A DNA stretch of 64,000 nt. Origin: G965197555 sp965197555 (GTDB lineage Bacteria; Chloroflexota; Dehalococcoidia; Lucifugimonadales; UBA3495). The notes beneath the pieces were generated by a model. That model made no database searches, was not told where the DNA came from, and saw only the letters and a list, made by a program, of their open reading frames with translations. A program made the position numbers and the translations under genes. The stretch is taken from assembly GCA_965197555.1 (NCBI GenBank), contig OZ240213.1, forward strand, positions 310,001-374,000, read 5' to 3'. Shown in pieces: positions 43,164-52,830 of the stretch. Each line of letters begins with the position of its first letter. Positions within the stretch are counted from its first letter, which is position 1.

Positions 43164-44822
43164 ATGAATGACCCTGTTTACCGCGGTGACGACGTAGCAT
43201 TATTTATCGACTGGGAGAACTTCAAGATCAGTCTCGCAACAGGCCGGCGCAACCCAAACGTCTCGGCCTTGAAAGAAGAGGTGGCTAACCACGGCCGGGT
43301 GGTGGTAGCCAAAGCCTACGCGGACTGGGTAACCAAGACCCCCGAGTTCAGGGGAGCCAGCCAGTTTATCAATGACCCTCCGGCATTGTACCTGGCGGGA
43401 ATCGAGCCAGTGTATGTGCCGTCCAGGTTAGCGGCTAACAATGGCTCAACCGGGGGCACCAACAGGACGTGGCGCATCAAGAACAGCGTAGACGTCAAAA
43501 TGACCGCCGACTGTATCGAATGCGCTCATGCCTACCCTAACATTGGCACCTATGTCCTAGTCTCTGGCGATTCCGACTTCATTCACGTAATCAACGCCCT
43601 CCGCACCATGGGCAAGCAAGTAATAATCATCGGCGTCTCTTGGGCCACGTCCCGAAGGTTGGCGGACCAAGTGGACGGGCTGATACTTTACGACGCCGAC
43701 GTTGACCCGGTGACTCCTTCCGAAACAACAGCGCCGGTTAACACTCGTGCTCCTGCACGCAGCGATACTTCCGACCGTCTAGACCTCTACGAGGTCGTCC
43801 ACGCCATCGAAGAGATCGTGAGGGAAGAGCGTCAAGGCGGGGGTACCCCCTTATTGACCTCTATCAAACAACGTCTGATGCGTCGTATTCCGAATTTCGA
43901 CGAAAAGAGGGTCGGCTTCTCAACTTTCAAGAAACTAATGGCCCGGGCTGCCGAAGAGGGCAAAATCAAGCTGATCACCGCGGGGCTGGTAGATTGGGCG
44001 GTCATGTCCGATGAGCCAGACGCCATCGACCCTGCCATAGATACTGCTGCTCTGCCAGGAGCCGCTTCCCCTACGGCTAAAGGGCGTCGGCGGAGCTCAC
44101 CTAAGGCTATGGCCACCAACGGCCAGTCCCAGTCGGTGCCTTCTGCGGATAACAGCACACCGGAATCCACCGAGGAGGTTCCTCCAGCCACTCCATCTGA
44201 CGATGCTGGAGAGCAACCTGAACCGCCGGACATCTCCACCGAGTTGGGGGCCGTCCTGGAAGAAGCCATCGCCTCAATGGAGCTTCCAGCAGGACCGGGC
44301 GACGGGCTGAACGGCCAGAGGGTAGCCGACTTGATAATAATGGCCGATACCCTGGAGCACCGGGAGGGTATCAGCCACGTCGCATTTAATTTCTTGGTAA
44401 GCGAGGTCTGTCTAGCGCTGGAGGAAGGCCTGAGAGAGGAGTACGCTGCCATTACCCGAAGGTGGAGCGTGGCTTATTCGAAGAACTACGTAACCAGAAC
44501 GCTGCGGGCCCTAGGCAATGGCGACCTATTTACTCGCGGTTGGCACTCATCCCGAGATAATGCATCGGGACTATCCCGGCGGCGGCGCACGTTCAACCTG
44601 AACCGGGAGCATCCCCAGGTAGCTACTCTCTTGAAAGCTCATTGGGAGACCCAGGATTCCCTTGAGGAAAGCACCGATAGTGTCGCGTTATCAGCCCTGG
44701 AAGAGCTACCGAACTATTCTCCGGACGCTATAGGTCCACAGGGGGAATCCAGCGATTTGGTTCTTACCAACGCTGAGGAAGGGCCGTCTTTCCTGTCCCG
44801 GATCTTCCGACCTCGGCGTTAA
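43164..44822 (+). CDS. NYN-domain nuclease with LOTUS/OST-HTH domain
   Basis: 552 residues. Residues 10-180 are a NYN (LabA-like PIN) domain: ALFIDWENF (Asp16), SVDVKMTADCIECA, VLVSGDSDFIHVI (Asp136 and Asp138), acidic positions that would hold Mg2+. Residues 205-280 match OST-HTH/LOTUS, an RNA-binding winged helix (VVHAIEEIVREE, GTPLLTSIKQRLMRRIP, GFSTFKKLMARAAEEGKIKL). A Pro/Ser/Glu-rich low-complexity linker (about 285-360) leads to a C-terminal helical domain. Probably an RNase acting on structured RNA; no partner gene adjoins it. Confidence 0.82.
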   Translation: MNDPVYRGDDVALFIDWENFKISLATGRRNPNVSALKEEVANHGRVVVAKAYADWVTKTPEFRGASQFINDPPALYLAGIEPVYVPSRLAANNGSTGGTNRTWRIKNSVDVKMTADCIECAHAYPNIGTYVLVSGDSDFIHVINALRTMGKQVIIIGVSWATSRRLADQVDGLILYDADVDPVTPSETTAPVNTRAPARSDTSDRLDLYEVVHAIEEIVREERQGGGTPLLTSIKQRLMRRIPNFDEKRVGFSTFKKLMARAAEEGKIKLITAGLVDWAVMSDEPDAIDPAIDTAALPGAASPTAKGRRRSSPKAMATNGQSQSVPSADNSTPESTEEVPPATPSDDAGEQPEPPDISTELGAVLEEAIASMELPAGPGDGLNGQRVADLIIMADTLEHREGISHVAFNFLVSEVCLALEEGLREEYAAITRRWSVAYSKNYVTRTLRALGNGDLFTRGWHSSRDNASGLSRRRRTFNLNREHPQVATLLKAHWETQDSLEESTDSVALSALEELPNYSPDAIGPQGESSDLVLTNAEEGPSFLSRIFRPRR

Positions 44823-44921
44823 TGACAGCGACCTGCCAACGGTCGCGCAAAGCACCTTGGACCATCGGATTCATCGGTTCCTCACCCTGGGGCTTTTTTA
44901 TACCGATGGTATGGCTAATGA

Positions 44922-46151
44922 TCACATATCCAGGATCAAAGTAGACCAGCCGAAGTCTCTGGCCCCCAACCCCTCGGCCGTGTAGGGGTGATAATACTCT
45001 CGGAACCCAGACTTCTCGATGGCTTCCTGACTTCGGGACACGATGGTGTTGGCCACCTCGGTGTAACCGTGCTTCCGCAACGCGTGGGACAGGAACCAGT
45101 TGGTGTTGATCCACGTGGGGCCGCGCCAGATAAAACCCCCTGGATTCCCAGGCATGAACTTGGGATTCGATGCGGGTACCGCAGGCAACGGGTAGGGAGT
45201 CCAGAAATGTTCCGTTGCGGTTACCCATTGGCCGACCAGCCGTTCTACGATAGCCTTGGGCAAGTCCTCCAACACCAAAGGCATCAGGGAGCTTATGGTC
45301 ACCACCGGCACCGGATTTTCGTTTACGCCGGATAGGTCGAAAAAAGCACCGGCCTTTTCATCCCAGCATTTCGTCAACAGGGCATCGCGGGTCTTGTCAG
45401 CCTCCAATGTGAACTCGCCGGCTTCCGGCGAATCACCTAGCAGCCGCGCTAGGGAGCGTAAGCCCAAGGCGTAAATGGAATTGACCAGTACATCTTCGAA
45501 GTGGAACAGGTCCGCCTGCAGAATTTTTTGGTCGTCGCCTCGCAGCGGCGCGTAGGCTTCGTAAATCTTGCTCAGCGCGGCTATGAACCCCCGATTGCTC
45601 AAGTCCTCCAAGCCCAACGCTTCATCATACTTGGGAGAACAATCAGTACCGGCCTCTTCTGGCTGGATCACCGCGATCAGGCTGTCGCCATCCGGGTCCC
45701 GCACTCGCCGCAGCCACCGATAGTAAGCCGTCAGTACCGGCAAGGCCTCCTGTTTGAATCCCTCGTCTCCCGTTGCTTCATAGATTCGCTCGATGGTGTA
45801 AGCAATGATGGGAGGTTGCATGGTGGAGCTGTAGTATGGGGACGTCCGGCCTACGATGTTACGGCTCAAGAAATCAGGCTGCTTATCCATCTCCCAAAAG
45901 GTGATGTGGGGAATGAATCCGTCGGGCAGGGCGCTGCTCATCAAGGTCCGCATCTCGGCCTTGGCTTGCTCTTGGTCCAGATGAATCAATGCGATGGCGT
46001 GGAAGCAAGAGTCCCAGAACCACTGGAACGGATAACCGGCCAGCGACGGACACACGAAGCTATACTCCTTGCCGTTCCAATCAGCTACGCCGCGCCTAAG
46101 ATTGCTCAATAGTATTTTGCTAGCTGCGGCTTCCAATTCTTGACGGTCCAT
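44922..46151 (-). CDS. GH63-like glycoside hydrolase (mannosyl/glucosylglycerate hydrolase-like)
   Basis: 409 residues. FQWFWDSCFHAIALIHLDQE, LPDGFIPHITFWEMDKQPD, RVRDPDGDSLIAVIQPEEAGTD, GLRSLARLLGDSPEAGEF and FIWRGPTWINTNWFLSHAL form the (alpha/alpha)6 barrel pattern. The Asp in WFWDS and a Glu in the C-terminal part (probably GFREYYHPYTAEGLG) could be the catalytic acid and base, as in mannosylglycerate hydrolases. Followed closely by the GT4 gene, so it may help turn over a compatible solute or a glycan. Substrate inferred. Confidence 0.75.
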   Translation of the reverse strand: MDRQELEAAASKILLSNLRRGVADWNGKEYSFVCPSLAGYPFQWFWDSCFHAIALIHLDQEQAKAEMRTLMSSALPDGFIPHITFWEMDKQPDFLSRNIVGRTSPYYSSTMQPPIIAYTIERIYEATGDEGFKQEALPVLTAYYRWLRRVRDPDGDSLIAVIQPEEAGTDCSPKYDEALGLEDLSNRGFIAALSKIYEAYAPLRGDDQKILQADLFHFEDVLVNSIYALGLRSLARLLGDSPEAGEFTLEADKTRDALLTKCWDEKAGAFFDLSGVNENPVPVVTISSLMPLVLEDLPKAIVERLVGQWVTATEHFWTPYPLPAVPASNPKFMPGNPGGFIWRGPTWINTNWFLSHALRKHGYTEVANTIVSRSQEAIEKSGFREYYHPYTAEGLGARDFGWSTLILDM

Positions 46152-46207
46152 GCTACCTACTCTCCCGGAATCTACCGGCTTGCGAAGCTCTATATGCTCG
46201 TAGGGTG

Positions 46208-47386
46208 CTATTGCGGCTGATAAAGGCTCAGGTACTTATCCGCAGTAACGCTCCAAGTAAACTCGGCCAGAGCGTATTCCTGGGCATCAAGGCTTAGTTC
46301 CTGGCGATGGGCTTTGTCATTTACCAGTCGTACCATGCTCTTGATGGCGGCATCCTCATCGAAGCGGGGCACAACGTGGGCGCCCCGAACCAGCAACTCC
46401 CGGTTGGCTCCTACGTCGTGGGTTAGGACCGGCGCTCCGTAGGCCATCGCCTCGAAGAATACCAGACCGAAGGCCTCGTAATGGGAGAACAAAGTGAACA
46501 CGTCAGCCCTCGCATACCACTCCCTCAGCTCATCGTCGTCCAACTCGCCGGTGAGCATCACCTCATCTTGCAGCCCATAGCTTTGCACCGTCCGACGGAT
46601 GTTTCGTTCCTCTCCTTCGTCCCTTCCCACCAACACCAGCTTCGTCGACCGCTCAAATTGAGGACGGGCCTTAGTATAAACATCCAGCAACCAGCCTTGG
46701 GCTTTATGCAAGCCGAGTCGGCCCACGCAGAGCAACGTTAAGGGCTCATCCTCATTCTCGGGGACGCGGGGATTTTCAGCCGATAGGAGCAGATGCGGCG
46801 GCGTCATTGGCGCTCCCCATCCTATGACGCTGAGATTCCGCCGGGGAGCCCAATAGTCCCGTTGTACCAAATCCGATTCTTGTTGGGTGAGCGCCACGAC
46901 CCCGTCAACCACCTTGCAAATGAACCCGTTGATGGGCCGCAGCCACCATCGGCTAACCGGAAGCTCGTGATAGGACGGTGTAAATATGAACTTGGCTTTC
47001 CGACGAAACCAGTACCAAGACCAGAAGTGTCCCCAAAACCAGCCATCCCCCACAAAATGGACGACGTTAGGAGCAAACTCCTCCAAATATCGGCGGACAC
47101 GGAAGGGGGAGAACCATACCAGAGGCACCGAATACAGCGGAATAGACCGGCCCGGGTACCCAGAGAGGCGATAAATGGAGATACCTTCCGGGGTGATTTC
47201 CCGGTCGGCCCAGTCTGGCTGAGGAACACGGGGGAAGGAGTACTTGGTGGTTAGGACGCCCACGGCCTCTACGTTGGCCGACTCCAACAATTGGAAGGAA
47301 AGCTGCTCGATCGCCCGCTCAATTCCGCCCAGGTACGGGCGAAAATAAGGGGTCAGGAACAAAACTCTTAACGGCGGCCCCCGCAT
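46208..47386 (-). CDS. GT4-family glycosyltransferase
   Basis: 392 residues, GT-B fold. LRVLFLTPYFRPYLGGIERA at the start, LLCVGRLGLHKAQGWLLDVY (donor domain), LTGELDDDELREWYARADVFT and SHYEAFGLVFFEAMAYGAPV (the EX7E motif, E at both ends: EAFGLVFFE). It transfers a sugar from a nucleotide donor. ATG at 47386 directly follows the TAA of purL, so the two share a transcript by stop/start contact. Confidence 0.87.
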   Translation of the reverse strand: MRGPPLRVLFLTPYFRPYLGGIERAIEQLSFQLLESANVEAVGVLTTKYSFPRVPQPDWADREITPEGISIYRLSGYPGRSIPLYSVPLVWFSPFRVRRYLEEFAPNVVHFVGDGWFWGHFWSWYWFRRKAKFIFTPSYHELPVSRWWLRPINGFICKVVDGVVALTQQESDLVQRDYWAPRRNLSVIGWGAPMTPPHLLLSAENPRVPENEDEPLTLLCVGRLGLHKAQGWLLDVYTKARPQFERSTKLVLVGRDEGEERNIRRTVQSYGLQDEVMLTGELDDDELREWYARADVFTLFSHYEAFGLVFFEAMAYGAPVLTHDVGANRELLVRGAHVVPRFDEDAAIKSMVRLVNDKAHRQELSLDAQEYALAEFTWSVTADKYLSLYQPQ

Positions 47387-49597
47387 TTATTCCTTCACCG
47401 CCCTCTCCAACCCATGGGTCCAAACGTCCTCAATTTTACTGATCGGCAGGTCTATAGCCTCTCCCCAACGAAACCGGGCACCTCCTACTGTCCCCAGCTC
47501 CACCAGAGGAACTTCCAGCGCTGGGGCTATTTTTCGCAACTTGGCCAGTTGACCGGGCAACACAGACGCAACGATCCTGGATTGTCCCTCACCGAACAAC
47601 GCCGCATCCCAACGGCGGGGAAGGTCGAGGCCCCCCGAGAATCCGACGCCTCCTTGAACGCAGCACTCCACCAAGGCTACTGCCAGCCCTCCATCAGAGC
47701 AGTCGTGGGCCGAAGCGATGACTTCCTCGTGGATTGCCACCCGGCACAACTCTTGGAGCCGGACCTCCAGCTTTAGGTCAATTGTAGGCCGTCCAATGAC
47801 CTCACCATGCACCAATTGCAAGTACTCACTGCCGGACAATTCTGCCACAGAGGGCTTCAAGTCCCTTCTCCCCAATAGAACGACCTGCAGCCCTTCCTGG
47901 CCGAAAGAAGACTGGCAGTGGGTTGAGACGTCCTCCAGAAGGCCCAGAGCCCCGACCACCGGAGTGGGGTACACGGCCCCTTCTCGGGACTCATTGTACA
48001 AACTGACGTTGCCGCTCACCACGGGCACACCCAGTACCCTGCATGCCTTCGCCATCCCTCTGATGCACCATTCCAGCTGATAATACACCTCCGGCCTTTC
48101 CGGGTTGCCGAAGTTAAGGCAATCAGTTACAGCGATAGGCTCCGCGCCACTACAGGACAGATTCCGGCAAGCCTCAGCCACGGCTATTTGCCCACCCATG
48201 TAGGGGTCCAAGTAGCAATAGCGGCCATTGCCATCGATGGTCAATGCGATGGCTTTGTTGGTGCCCTTGATTCTCACCACAGCAGCATCGCTTCCCGGTC
48301 CCACCACGGTGTTGGTTTGCACCTGATAGTCGTACTGGCGGTACACATTCTGCCTGCTGGCTATGTTAGGAGACCCCAACAGCTTGATCAGAGTTTCCGC
48401 CGGACTGGAGACGGGTAAAGGCACCCGGGACAAGGCGAAACCCCGTCGCCGCTGTTGGTCTTTGGTCCAAGACCCCTTAAGCCGGTAGCGCGGAGCATTG
48501 GTCAACTGCTTCACCGCAACCCCGGCAATCAAGCTGGTACCCTCGAAAACGCGGGCATCAGGCTCGGCTATGACCCGTCCTATTTCTTTGCAAGGAACGT
48601 CCCATTTATCGAAGACGCTGGCGACCAGTTCAACACCTTCAGGCGCCACAACCAAAAGCATGCGTTCCTGAGACTCGGAAAGCATAACATCGTACCCGTT
48701 CATCCCTTGCTCTCGCCGATGCACCCGCGATACATCCACCTCCACGCCGCGACCGGCGCGGGCTGCAGATTCCACCGTGGCGCTGGTCAGGCCTGCCGCC
48801 CCTAGGTCTTGAATCCCCAGGACTTGCCCTGTTTCCAAAGCTTCCAGGCAGGACTCGATCAAAACTTTTTCCAAGAACGGGTTGCCCACCTGAACCGTCG
48901 GCCGCCGCTCCATCTCCTCCTCGAAGGTGCGGGAGGCGAGGCCGGAGGCGCCATGAATTCCGTCCCTGCCGGTTTGGGACCCCACCAGCAGCAATACGTT
49001 GCCCGCCTCACCAGCAGCGGCGGTGGTAAGCCTAGCTTTCGGCACCACCCCAACGCACATGGCGTTCACTAACGGGTTCTGAGTATATGCAGCATCAAAG
49101 TAAATCTCCCCCGCCACATCAGGTACCCCGATACAGTTCCCGTACCAGGAAATGCCCCCAACAACACCATGAAACAAATATCGGCTGCGCTGATCTGTAG
49201 GAGGCCCAAAGCGCAGGGAATTAAGCAGTGCGACAGGCCGAGCGCCCATGGCCAGGATATCCCGCACGATACCCCCGACACCGGTGGCGGCCCCCTGTAG
49301 CGGCTCTACCGCCGACGGGTGGTTATGAGACTCGACCTTAAGCACCACCGCCAAGCCGTCTCCAATATCCACCGCGCCCGCATTCTCCGCTCCTGGGGTG
49401 GACAGTACGCGAGGAGACCGGTGAGGGAATAGACCAAGGAGGGGCCGGGAGTGTTTGTAGCCGCAATGCTCACTCCACAGGGCGCCGAACATCCCCAGCT
49501 CAACCGGATTTGGCTCCCGGTCCAATCGCTCCACGATGAGATCGTACTCCGCCCGAGTAAGAGCAATTTCATCGAGCATCTGTTGGGTCACAGCCAT
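47387..49597 (-). CDS. purL: Phosphoribosylformylglycinamidine synthase subunit PurL
   Basis: 736 residues, the size of the separate PurL subunit. ALWSEHCGYKHSRP, VVLKVESHNHPSAVEP, GAATGVGGIVRDILAMGARP, FGPPTDQRSRYLFHGVVGGI and IHGASGLASRTFEEE belong to the first half; LDIQDLGAAGLTSA-like (VLGIQDLGAAGLTSATVE) and SGNVSLYNES follow; AHDCSDGGLAVALVE is at the C-terminus. It makes FGAM in purine synthesis, with PurQ and PurS encoded elsewhere. Confidence 0.97.
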   Translation of the reverse strand: MAVTQQMLDEIALTRAEYDLIVERLDREPNPVELGMFGALWSEHCGYKHSRPLLGLFPHRSPRVLSTPGAENAGAVDIGDGLAVVLKVESHNHPSAVEPLQGAATGVGGIVRDILAMGARPVALLNSLRFGPPTDQRSRYLFHGVVGGISWYGNCIGVPDVAGEIYFDAAYTQNPLVNAMCVGVVPKARLTTAAAGEAGNVLLLVGSQTGRDGIHGASGLASRTFEEEMERRPTVQVGNPFLEKVLIESCLEALETGQVLGIQDLGAAGLTSATVESAARAGRGVEVDVSRVHRREQGMNGYDVMLSESQERMLLVVAPEGVELVASVFDKWDVPCKEIGRVIAEPDARVFEGTSLIAGVAVKQLTNAPRYRLKGSWTKDQQRRRGFALSRVPLPVSSPAETLIKLLGSPNIASRQNVYRQYDYQVQTNTVVGPGSDAAVVRIKGTNKAIALTIDGNGRYCYLDPYMGGQIAVAEACRNLSCSGAEPIAVTDCLNFGNPERPEVYYQLEWCIRGMAKACRVLGVPVVSGNVSLYNESREGAVYPTPVVGALGLLEDVSTHCQSSFGQEGLQVVLLGRRDLKPSVAELSGSEYLQLVHGEVIGRPTIDLKLEVRLQELCRVAIHEEVIASAHDCSDGGLAVALVECCVQGGVGFSGGLDLPRRWDAALFGEGQSRIVASVLPGQLAKLRKIAPALEVPLVELGTVGGARFRWGEAIDLPISKIEDVWTHGLERAVKE

Positions 49598-49669
49598 CAG
49601 TCAATCACCCGGAACGCAGAGGACACCATTAGGCGGTGGCTCAACACCACAGCCTCCGGCAATACGGTC

Positions 49670-50872
49670 TTAGCTGGGGACATCGGAACTTGCTAGCAAC
49701 TCGAGGTTTTCGCTAACCGGGTAGACCTTCCCTTCAACCACCTGCATGTAGGCGGGTCCTGTACCCAGATGCCGACCGACGTGCTCTGCTTCCGTGGTCG
49801 TTATCAGCGTCTGGTCGTACCGGGTTGCTGTCTCCAGAACTCGCCGCTGCCGACTCGAGTCAAGCTCTGAAAGAATATCGTCGAGTAAGACCACCGGCCC
49901 ATCCCCACGCGCCGAGGCCAGGTAGGTTGCTTCGGCCAGCCTCAGCGTCAAGGCCAGTGTCCTGGCCTGGCCCCTAGATGCAAAGGTCCCCATGTCAACA
50001 CCATCCAGGAGCAGGTCAAAGTCGTCCCGGTGAGGCCCCACTTGGGTGTTAGAAACCGCCCGTTCTCGCTGGCTTGAGGCAGCCAGGGCCTGATGGAACT
50101 GCTCCTCGGTACCTTCAACTGTATCGCTTGGTGGGACAGAAGGCCGGTACTCCATCACCATCTCTTGTTCCGAGCCAACCAGATCTTCATGGTGTTCGGA
50201 GCACGACCGGGACAGGGCGCGAGCCGCTTCATTTCGCCGCCAGGTTATCCAGGCTCCCTCCCTGGCCAGCTCCTGATTCCAAAAGACTAGCTCATCGGGC
50301 TGGGCTCGCCCGTCTGGCAGCAGCCGCAACAACTGGTTCCGTTGCTGCACTACCCGCTGATAACGTTGGAGCGTCCGCAAGTACACAGAATCAGCTTGAG
50401 AGATCAGCACATCGAGATATCTCCGCCTGTCTGCGGGGTGTCCGTACACCAGTTGGATGTCATCGGCGCTGAATAGGACCGCGTTCAGCGTGCCAACCAT
50501 TTCAGCAGCAGTGCGACGAACACGGTTGACCCGTATCTGTTTGTGGACCGAGCGGGCCAGCCTACGGGGCTCACCCTCAGTTCCGGACCTCACGCTCTGA
50601 TAGCCTACGTATACTTGGACACGCTGGTCTCTCTTTTGGATAGTGCCCCCGACCAGCGCGTCCCCGCCTTCGTTGCCTGTTTGGAAGTTGATCACCTCTC
50701 GCTCGTTTTGCGCTCTGAAGGCCCGCGCAATGGCCAGCAGATAAATCGCTTCCAGCAAGGTTGTCTTGCCCTGAGCGTTGCGGCCGTGGAAGACCACTAT
50801 CCCAGTTGGAAGATCAAGGCCAAGTTCCACAAAATTACGAAAGTTGTTCAGGCTCAAACGAGAAACGTACAA
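49670..50872 (-). CDS. recF: DNA replication and repair protein RecF
   Basis: 400 residues, SMC-like ATPase. Walker A VFHGRNAQGKTTLLEAIYLLA, ABC signature FASRGQARTLALTLRLAEA, Walker B VVLLDDILSELDSSRQRRVL and an N-terminal VSRLSLNNFRNFVELGLDL. It loads RecA at gapped DNA with RecOR. The gene is usually near dnaA-dnaN-gyrB, but those are not here. Upstream is a hypothetical gene with 51 bases between. Confidence 0.95.
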   Translation of the reverse strand: MYVSRLSLNNFRNFVELGLDLPTGIVVFHGRNAQGKTTLLEAIYLLAIARAFRAQNEREVINFQTGNEGGDALVGGTIQKRDQRVQVYVGYQSVRSGTEGEPRRLARSVHKQIRVNRVRRTAAEMVGTLNAVLFSADDIQLVYGHPADRRRYLDVLISQADSVYLRTLQRYQRVVQQRNQLLRLLPDGRAQPDELVFWNQELAREGAWITWRRNEAARALSRSCSEHHEDLVGSEQEMVMEYRPSVPPSDTVEGTEEQFHQALAASSQRERAVSNTQVGPHRDDFDLLLDGVDMGTFASRGQARTLALTLRLAEATYLASARGDGPVVLLDDILSELDSSRQRRVLETATRYDQTLITTTEAEHVGRHLGTGPAYMQVVEGKVYPVSENLELLASSDVPS

Positions 50873-50923
50873 CGGCCACTCCGGCCCTGATCGTGGGACA
50901 TCAGAGGCTGGGTAAATCCAAGT

Positions 50924-51709
50924 TTAGTCCTGGTCCCTAAGGGACTGTATCTCCCTCTCCAGGTCTTGAGCGGCGTTCAGGTCCCCTGCAGACAAACGAA
51001 AGCAACGGTCCAAGTATAGACGAGCCAGGCGGGAGCCTTTATCAGAGGTATCCTTGGCCACTGCCAACAGACTTGGGACCCGGAATTCATCAGGCAAGTA
51101 CCGGGCTAACGTGGAAATCTCCTCTGAAACCTCATCAATGGTCTCGACATCCGTTCCCTCCAAAGCGAACCGAAGCCTTCCCAACAGCCGCGACAGCTCT
51201 CCCAGTTTGTCACTTTCGCTCATTAGGCTAAACAGGACCTCGTTCACCTGGTAGGAGCTATCTTCCAACGCCGACTGGGCTCTCTCCGTGATTACCTCGG
51301 AGGGTCCGGTAGCGTCGGGCATATCGGTCCCTATGAACTCGCCGTATAGCTTCGAGTATTCCTGGACTGCTTCCGTGATCGCCTCCATCATCCTGGGCAA
51401 ATCGAAGGAAAACATGCTCGTCGCATAAACCAAGTCATCACCCCGTAGGCGGCAGAGCCGCTGAAGCTCGGTGTAGCCACCAACCTCCTCGGGGACCGGA
51501 GGCATGGCGAACGCGGAGAAGTCGTTTAGAGGAAGACCCCCAAGATGGGAAGCAAGGAAGGGCGGAACGTATTTCGCCAGGTCCGCCTTGACAGGCAACG
51601 CAATGACGTAAGTGGCGTACACTTTATCGGGCTCAGTGTCGACCCTAAAGTACACCAAAGCATGGCCTTTGGGCCTAGCAACGTCTCCAATTTCGAAAGT
51701 GAGTTCCAT
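50924..51709 (-). CDS. Hypothetical protein upstream of recF
   Basis: 261 residues from ATG 51709; ten residues more are possible from 51736. MELTFEIGDVARPKGHALVYF and KVYATYVIALPVKADLAKYVP are beta-rich, and the C-terminal half (about 135-261) is helical and acidic, with repeats of charged Glu/Asp (SALEDSSYQVNEVLFSLMSE, DVETIDEVSEEISTLARYL). Same strand as recF with a 51-base gap, so possibly co-transcribed. Family not recognised. Confidence 0.6.
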   Translation of the reverse strand: MELTFEIGDVARPKGHALVYFRVDTEPDKVYATYVIALPVKADLAKYVPPFLASHLGGLPLNDFSAFAMPPVPEEVGGYTELQRLCRLRGDDLVYATSMFSFDLPRMMEAITEAVQEYSKLYGEFIGTDMPDATGPSEVITERAQSALEDSSYQVNEVLFSLMSESDKLGELSRLLGRLRFALEGTDVETIDEVSEEISTLARYLPDEFRVPSLLAVAKDTSDKGSRLARLYLDRCFRLSAGDLNAAQDLEREIQSLRDQD

Positions 51710-51783
51710 TAGCAGATTTTCCCGTCCTAGTCTCAAGCCAATTATAGGGTATTTCCCCGACCCCAGGCTATACAGAGCCCGAA

Positions 51784-51813
51784 TTGACTGGGTTCACCGC
51801 TGTGTGTTATACG
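51784..51813 (+). promoter_or_regulatory. Promoter of the MaoC gene pair
   Basis: TTGACT (51784-51789), an 18-base spacer, TATACG (51808-51813). It lies 36 bases before the ATG at 51849. Confidence 0.45.
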
Positions 51814-51848
51814 ATAATTTAACGTCATAAGTCACTTGGAGCCTGCCC

Positions 51849-52268
51849 ATGACACATAGCAAGCTGAAACCCTTCGACTACAACGAAGTTGTTATAGGAG
51901 AGGATCTGGGCTCATACGAATATCTGTTGACCCAAGATATGATAGACAACTTCCGTAAGGCAGTGGACGATCCTGAGGCAGCATTCCCAACCCTGGCCGT
52001 AAAGCACGATGCATCAGCCTTCGCCATGGTATATGACGACCAGACCGGCAGCGTCAACGCGGGCAACGAGGTCGAGTTTTTCAATCCCCCAGTTCCCGGC
52101 AAGCTTATCAAGGTCACCGGCCGCGTGGCCGACAAATACTATCGGCGGGAGAAACCCTACCTGGTCATCGAGGCGACTGCCGTGGACGAAGATGGCCGCC
52201 TTTTGGAAAAGCTACGTACCTATCAGCTCAAGAAGCCTGACGAGGTCGGGAAAAAATGGCAAGCGTAA
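51849..52268 (+). CDS. MaoC/FAS1-like hotdog dehydratase, first of a pair
   Basis: 139 residues. LGSYEYLLTQDMIDNFRKAV and VEFFNPPVPGKLIKVTGRVAD are typical of the hotdog domain in FAS1-like MaoC proteins. The catalytic D.N..H motif is not clearly kept, as is common for the N-terminal half-type partner. It overlaps the next gene by 13 bases. The pair probably forms a heterodimeric hydratase for a 3-hydroxyacyl-CoA; each alone may be inactive. Confidence 0.78.
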   Translation: MTHSKLKPFDYNEVVIGEDLGSYEYLLTQDMIDNFRKAVDDPEAAFPTLAVKHDASAFAMVYDDQTGSVNAGNEVEFFNPPVPGKLIKVTGRVADKYYRREKPYLVIEATAVDEDGRLLEKLRTYQLKKPDEVGKKWQA

Positions 52269-52678
52269 AGCCAGTCCTTCACCAATCCATCCCCTCGGTT
52301 ACCAAGGTCATTACCCAGGACACAATTAACCTATTTGAGGCCTGCGGCATTTTGGACCGGGAAAACATTCACAACAACCCCGAAATGGCGCAACAGCGGT
52401 TGGGGACAACCTATCCCATCGCCTCGGGCCGCATGTCCATAGCTTTTGCTACGGAAAGTCTCAGAAAGCTATTTGGCGCGGATGTCTTCAACCACACCGG
52501 CACCGTGAACCTCAAGTTTCTCCGCCCGGTGAAAAGCGGTGACTCGGTCACCGTTCATGGCTCCGTCAGTAGCCAGGAACCTGTGGATAGAGGAACACTG
52601 GTAACAGTGGATATTTACTGCGAGAACCAGGACTTGAACAAGACCGCTGTGGGCGTAGGCACCGCCATCGTTCCCTAA
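52256..52678 (+). CDS. MaoC-like hotdog hydratase, second of a pair
   Basis: 140 residues, hotdog fold. VLHQSIPSVTKVITQDTINLFEACG is the first helix/strand part, SGRMSIAFATESLRKLFGA the central helix, and HTGTVNLKFLRPVKSGDSVTVHG the conserved strand end. The usual D..N..H..Y catalytic set is not readily seen, and HNNPEMAQQRLG may supply part of it. Start 52256 inside the end of the upstream gene indicates translational coupling. Confidence 0.75.
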   Translation: MASVKPVLHQSIPSVTKVITQDTINLFEACGILDRENIHNNPEMAQQRLGTTYPIASGRMSIAFATESLRKLFGADVFNHTGTVNLKFLRPVKSGDSVTVHGSVSSQEPVDRGTLVTVDIYCENQDLNKTAVGVGTAIVP

Positions 52679-52830
52679 GCATGGTCCCCTTCCCCGAAGC
52701 AACAGTTGATATCCAACAAACCCGCAGCCTCTGGTTACAAGGAAACTCGACGAAGCTCCGACGCCAGGCTTGCTTTTGGTTGCGGCCTTATTTAAACTCG
52801 TAGATACCCCTTTTTCTAGCTAGGAGGACT

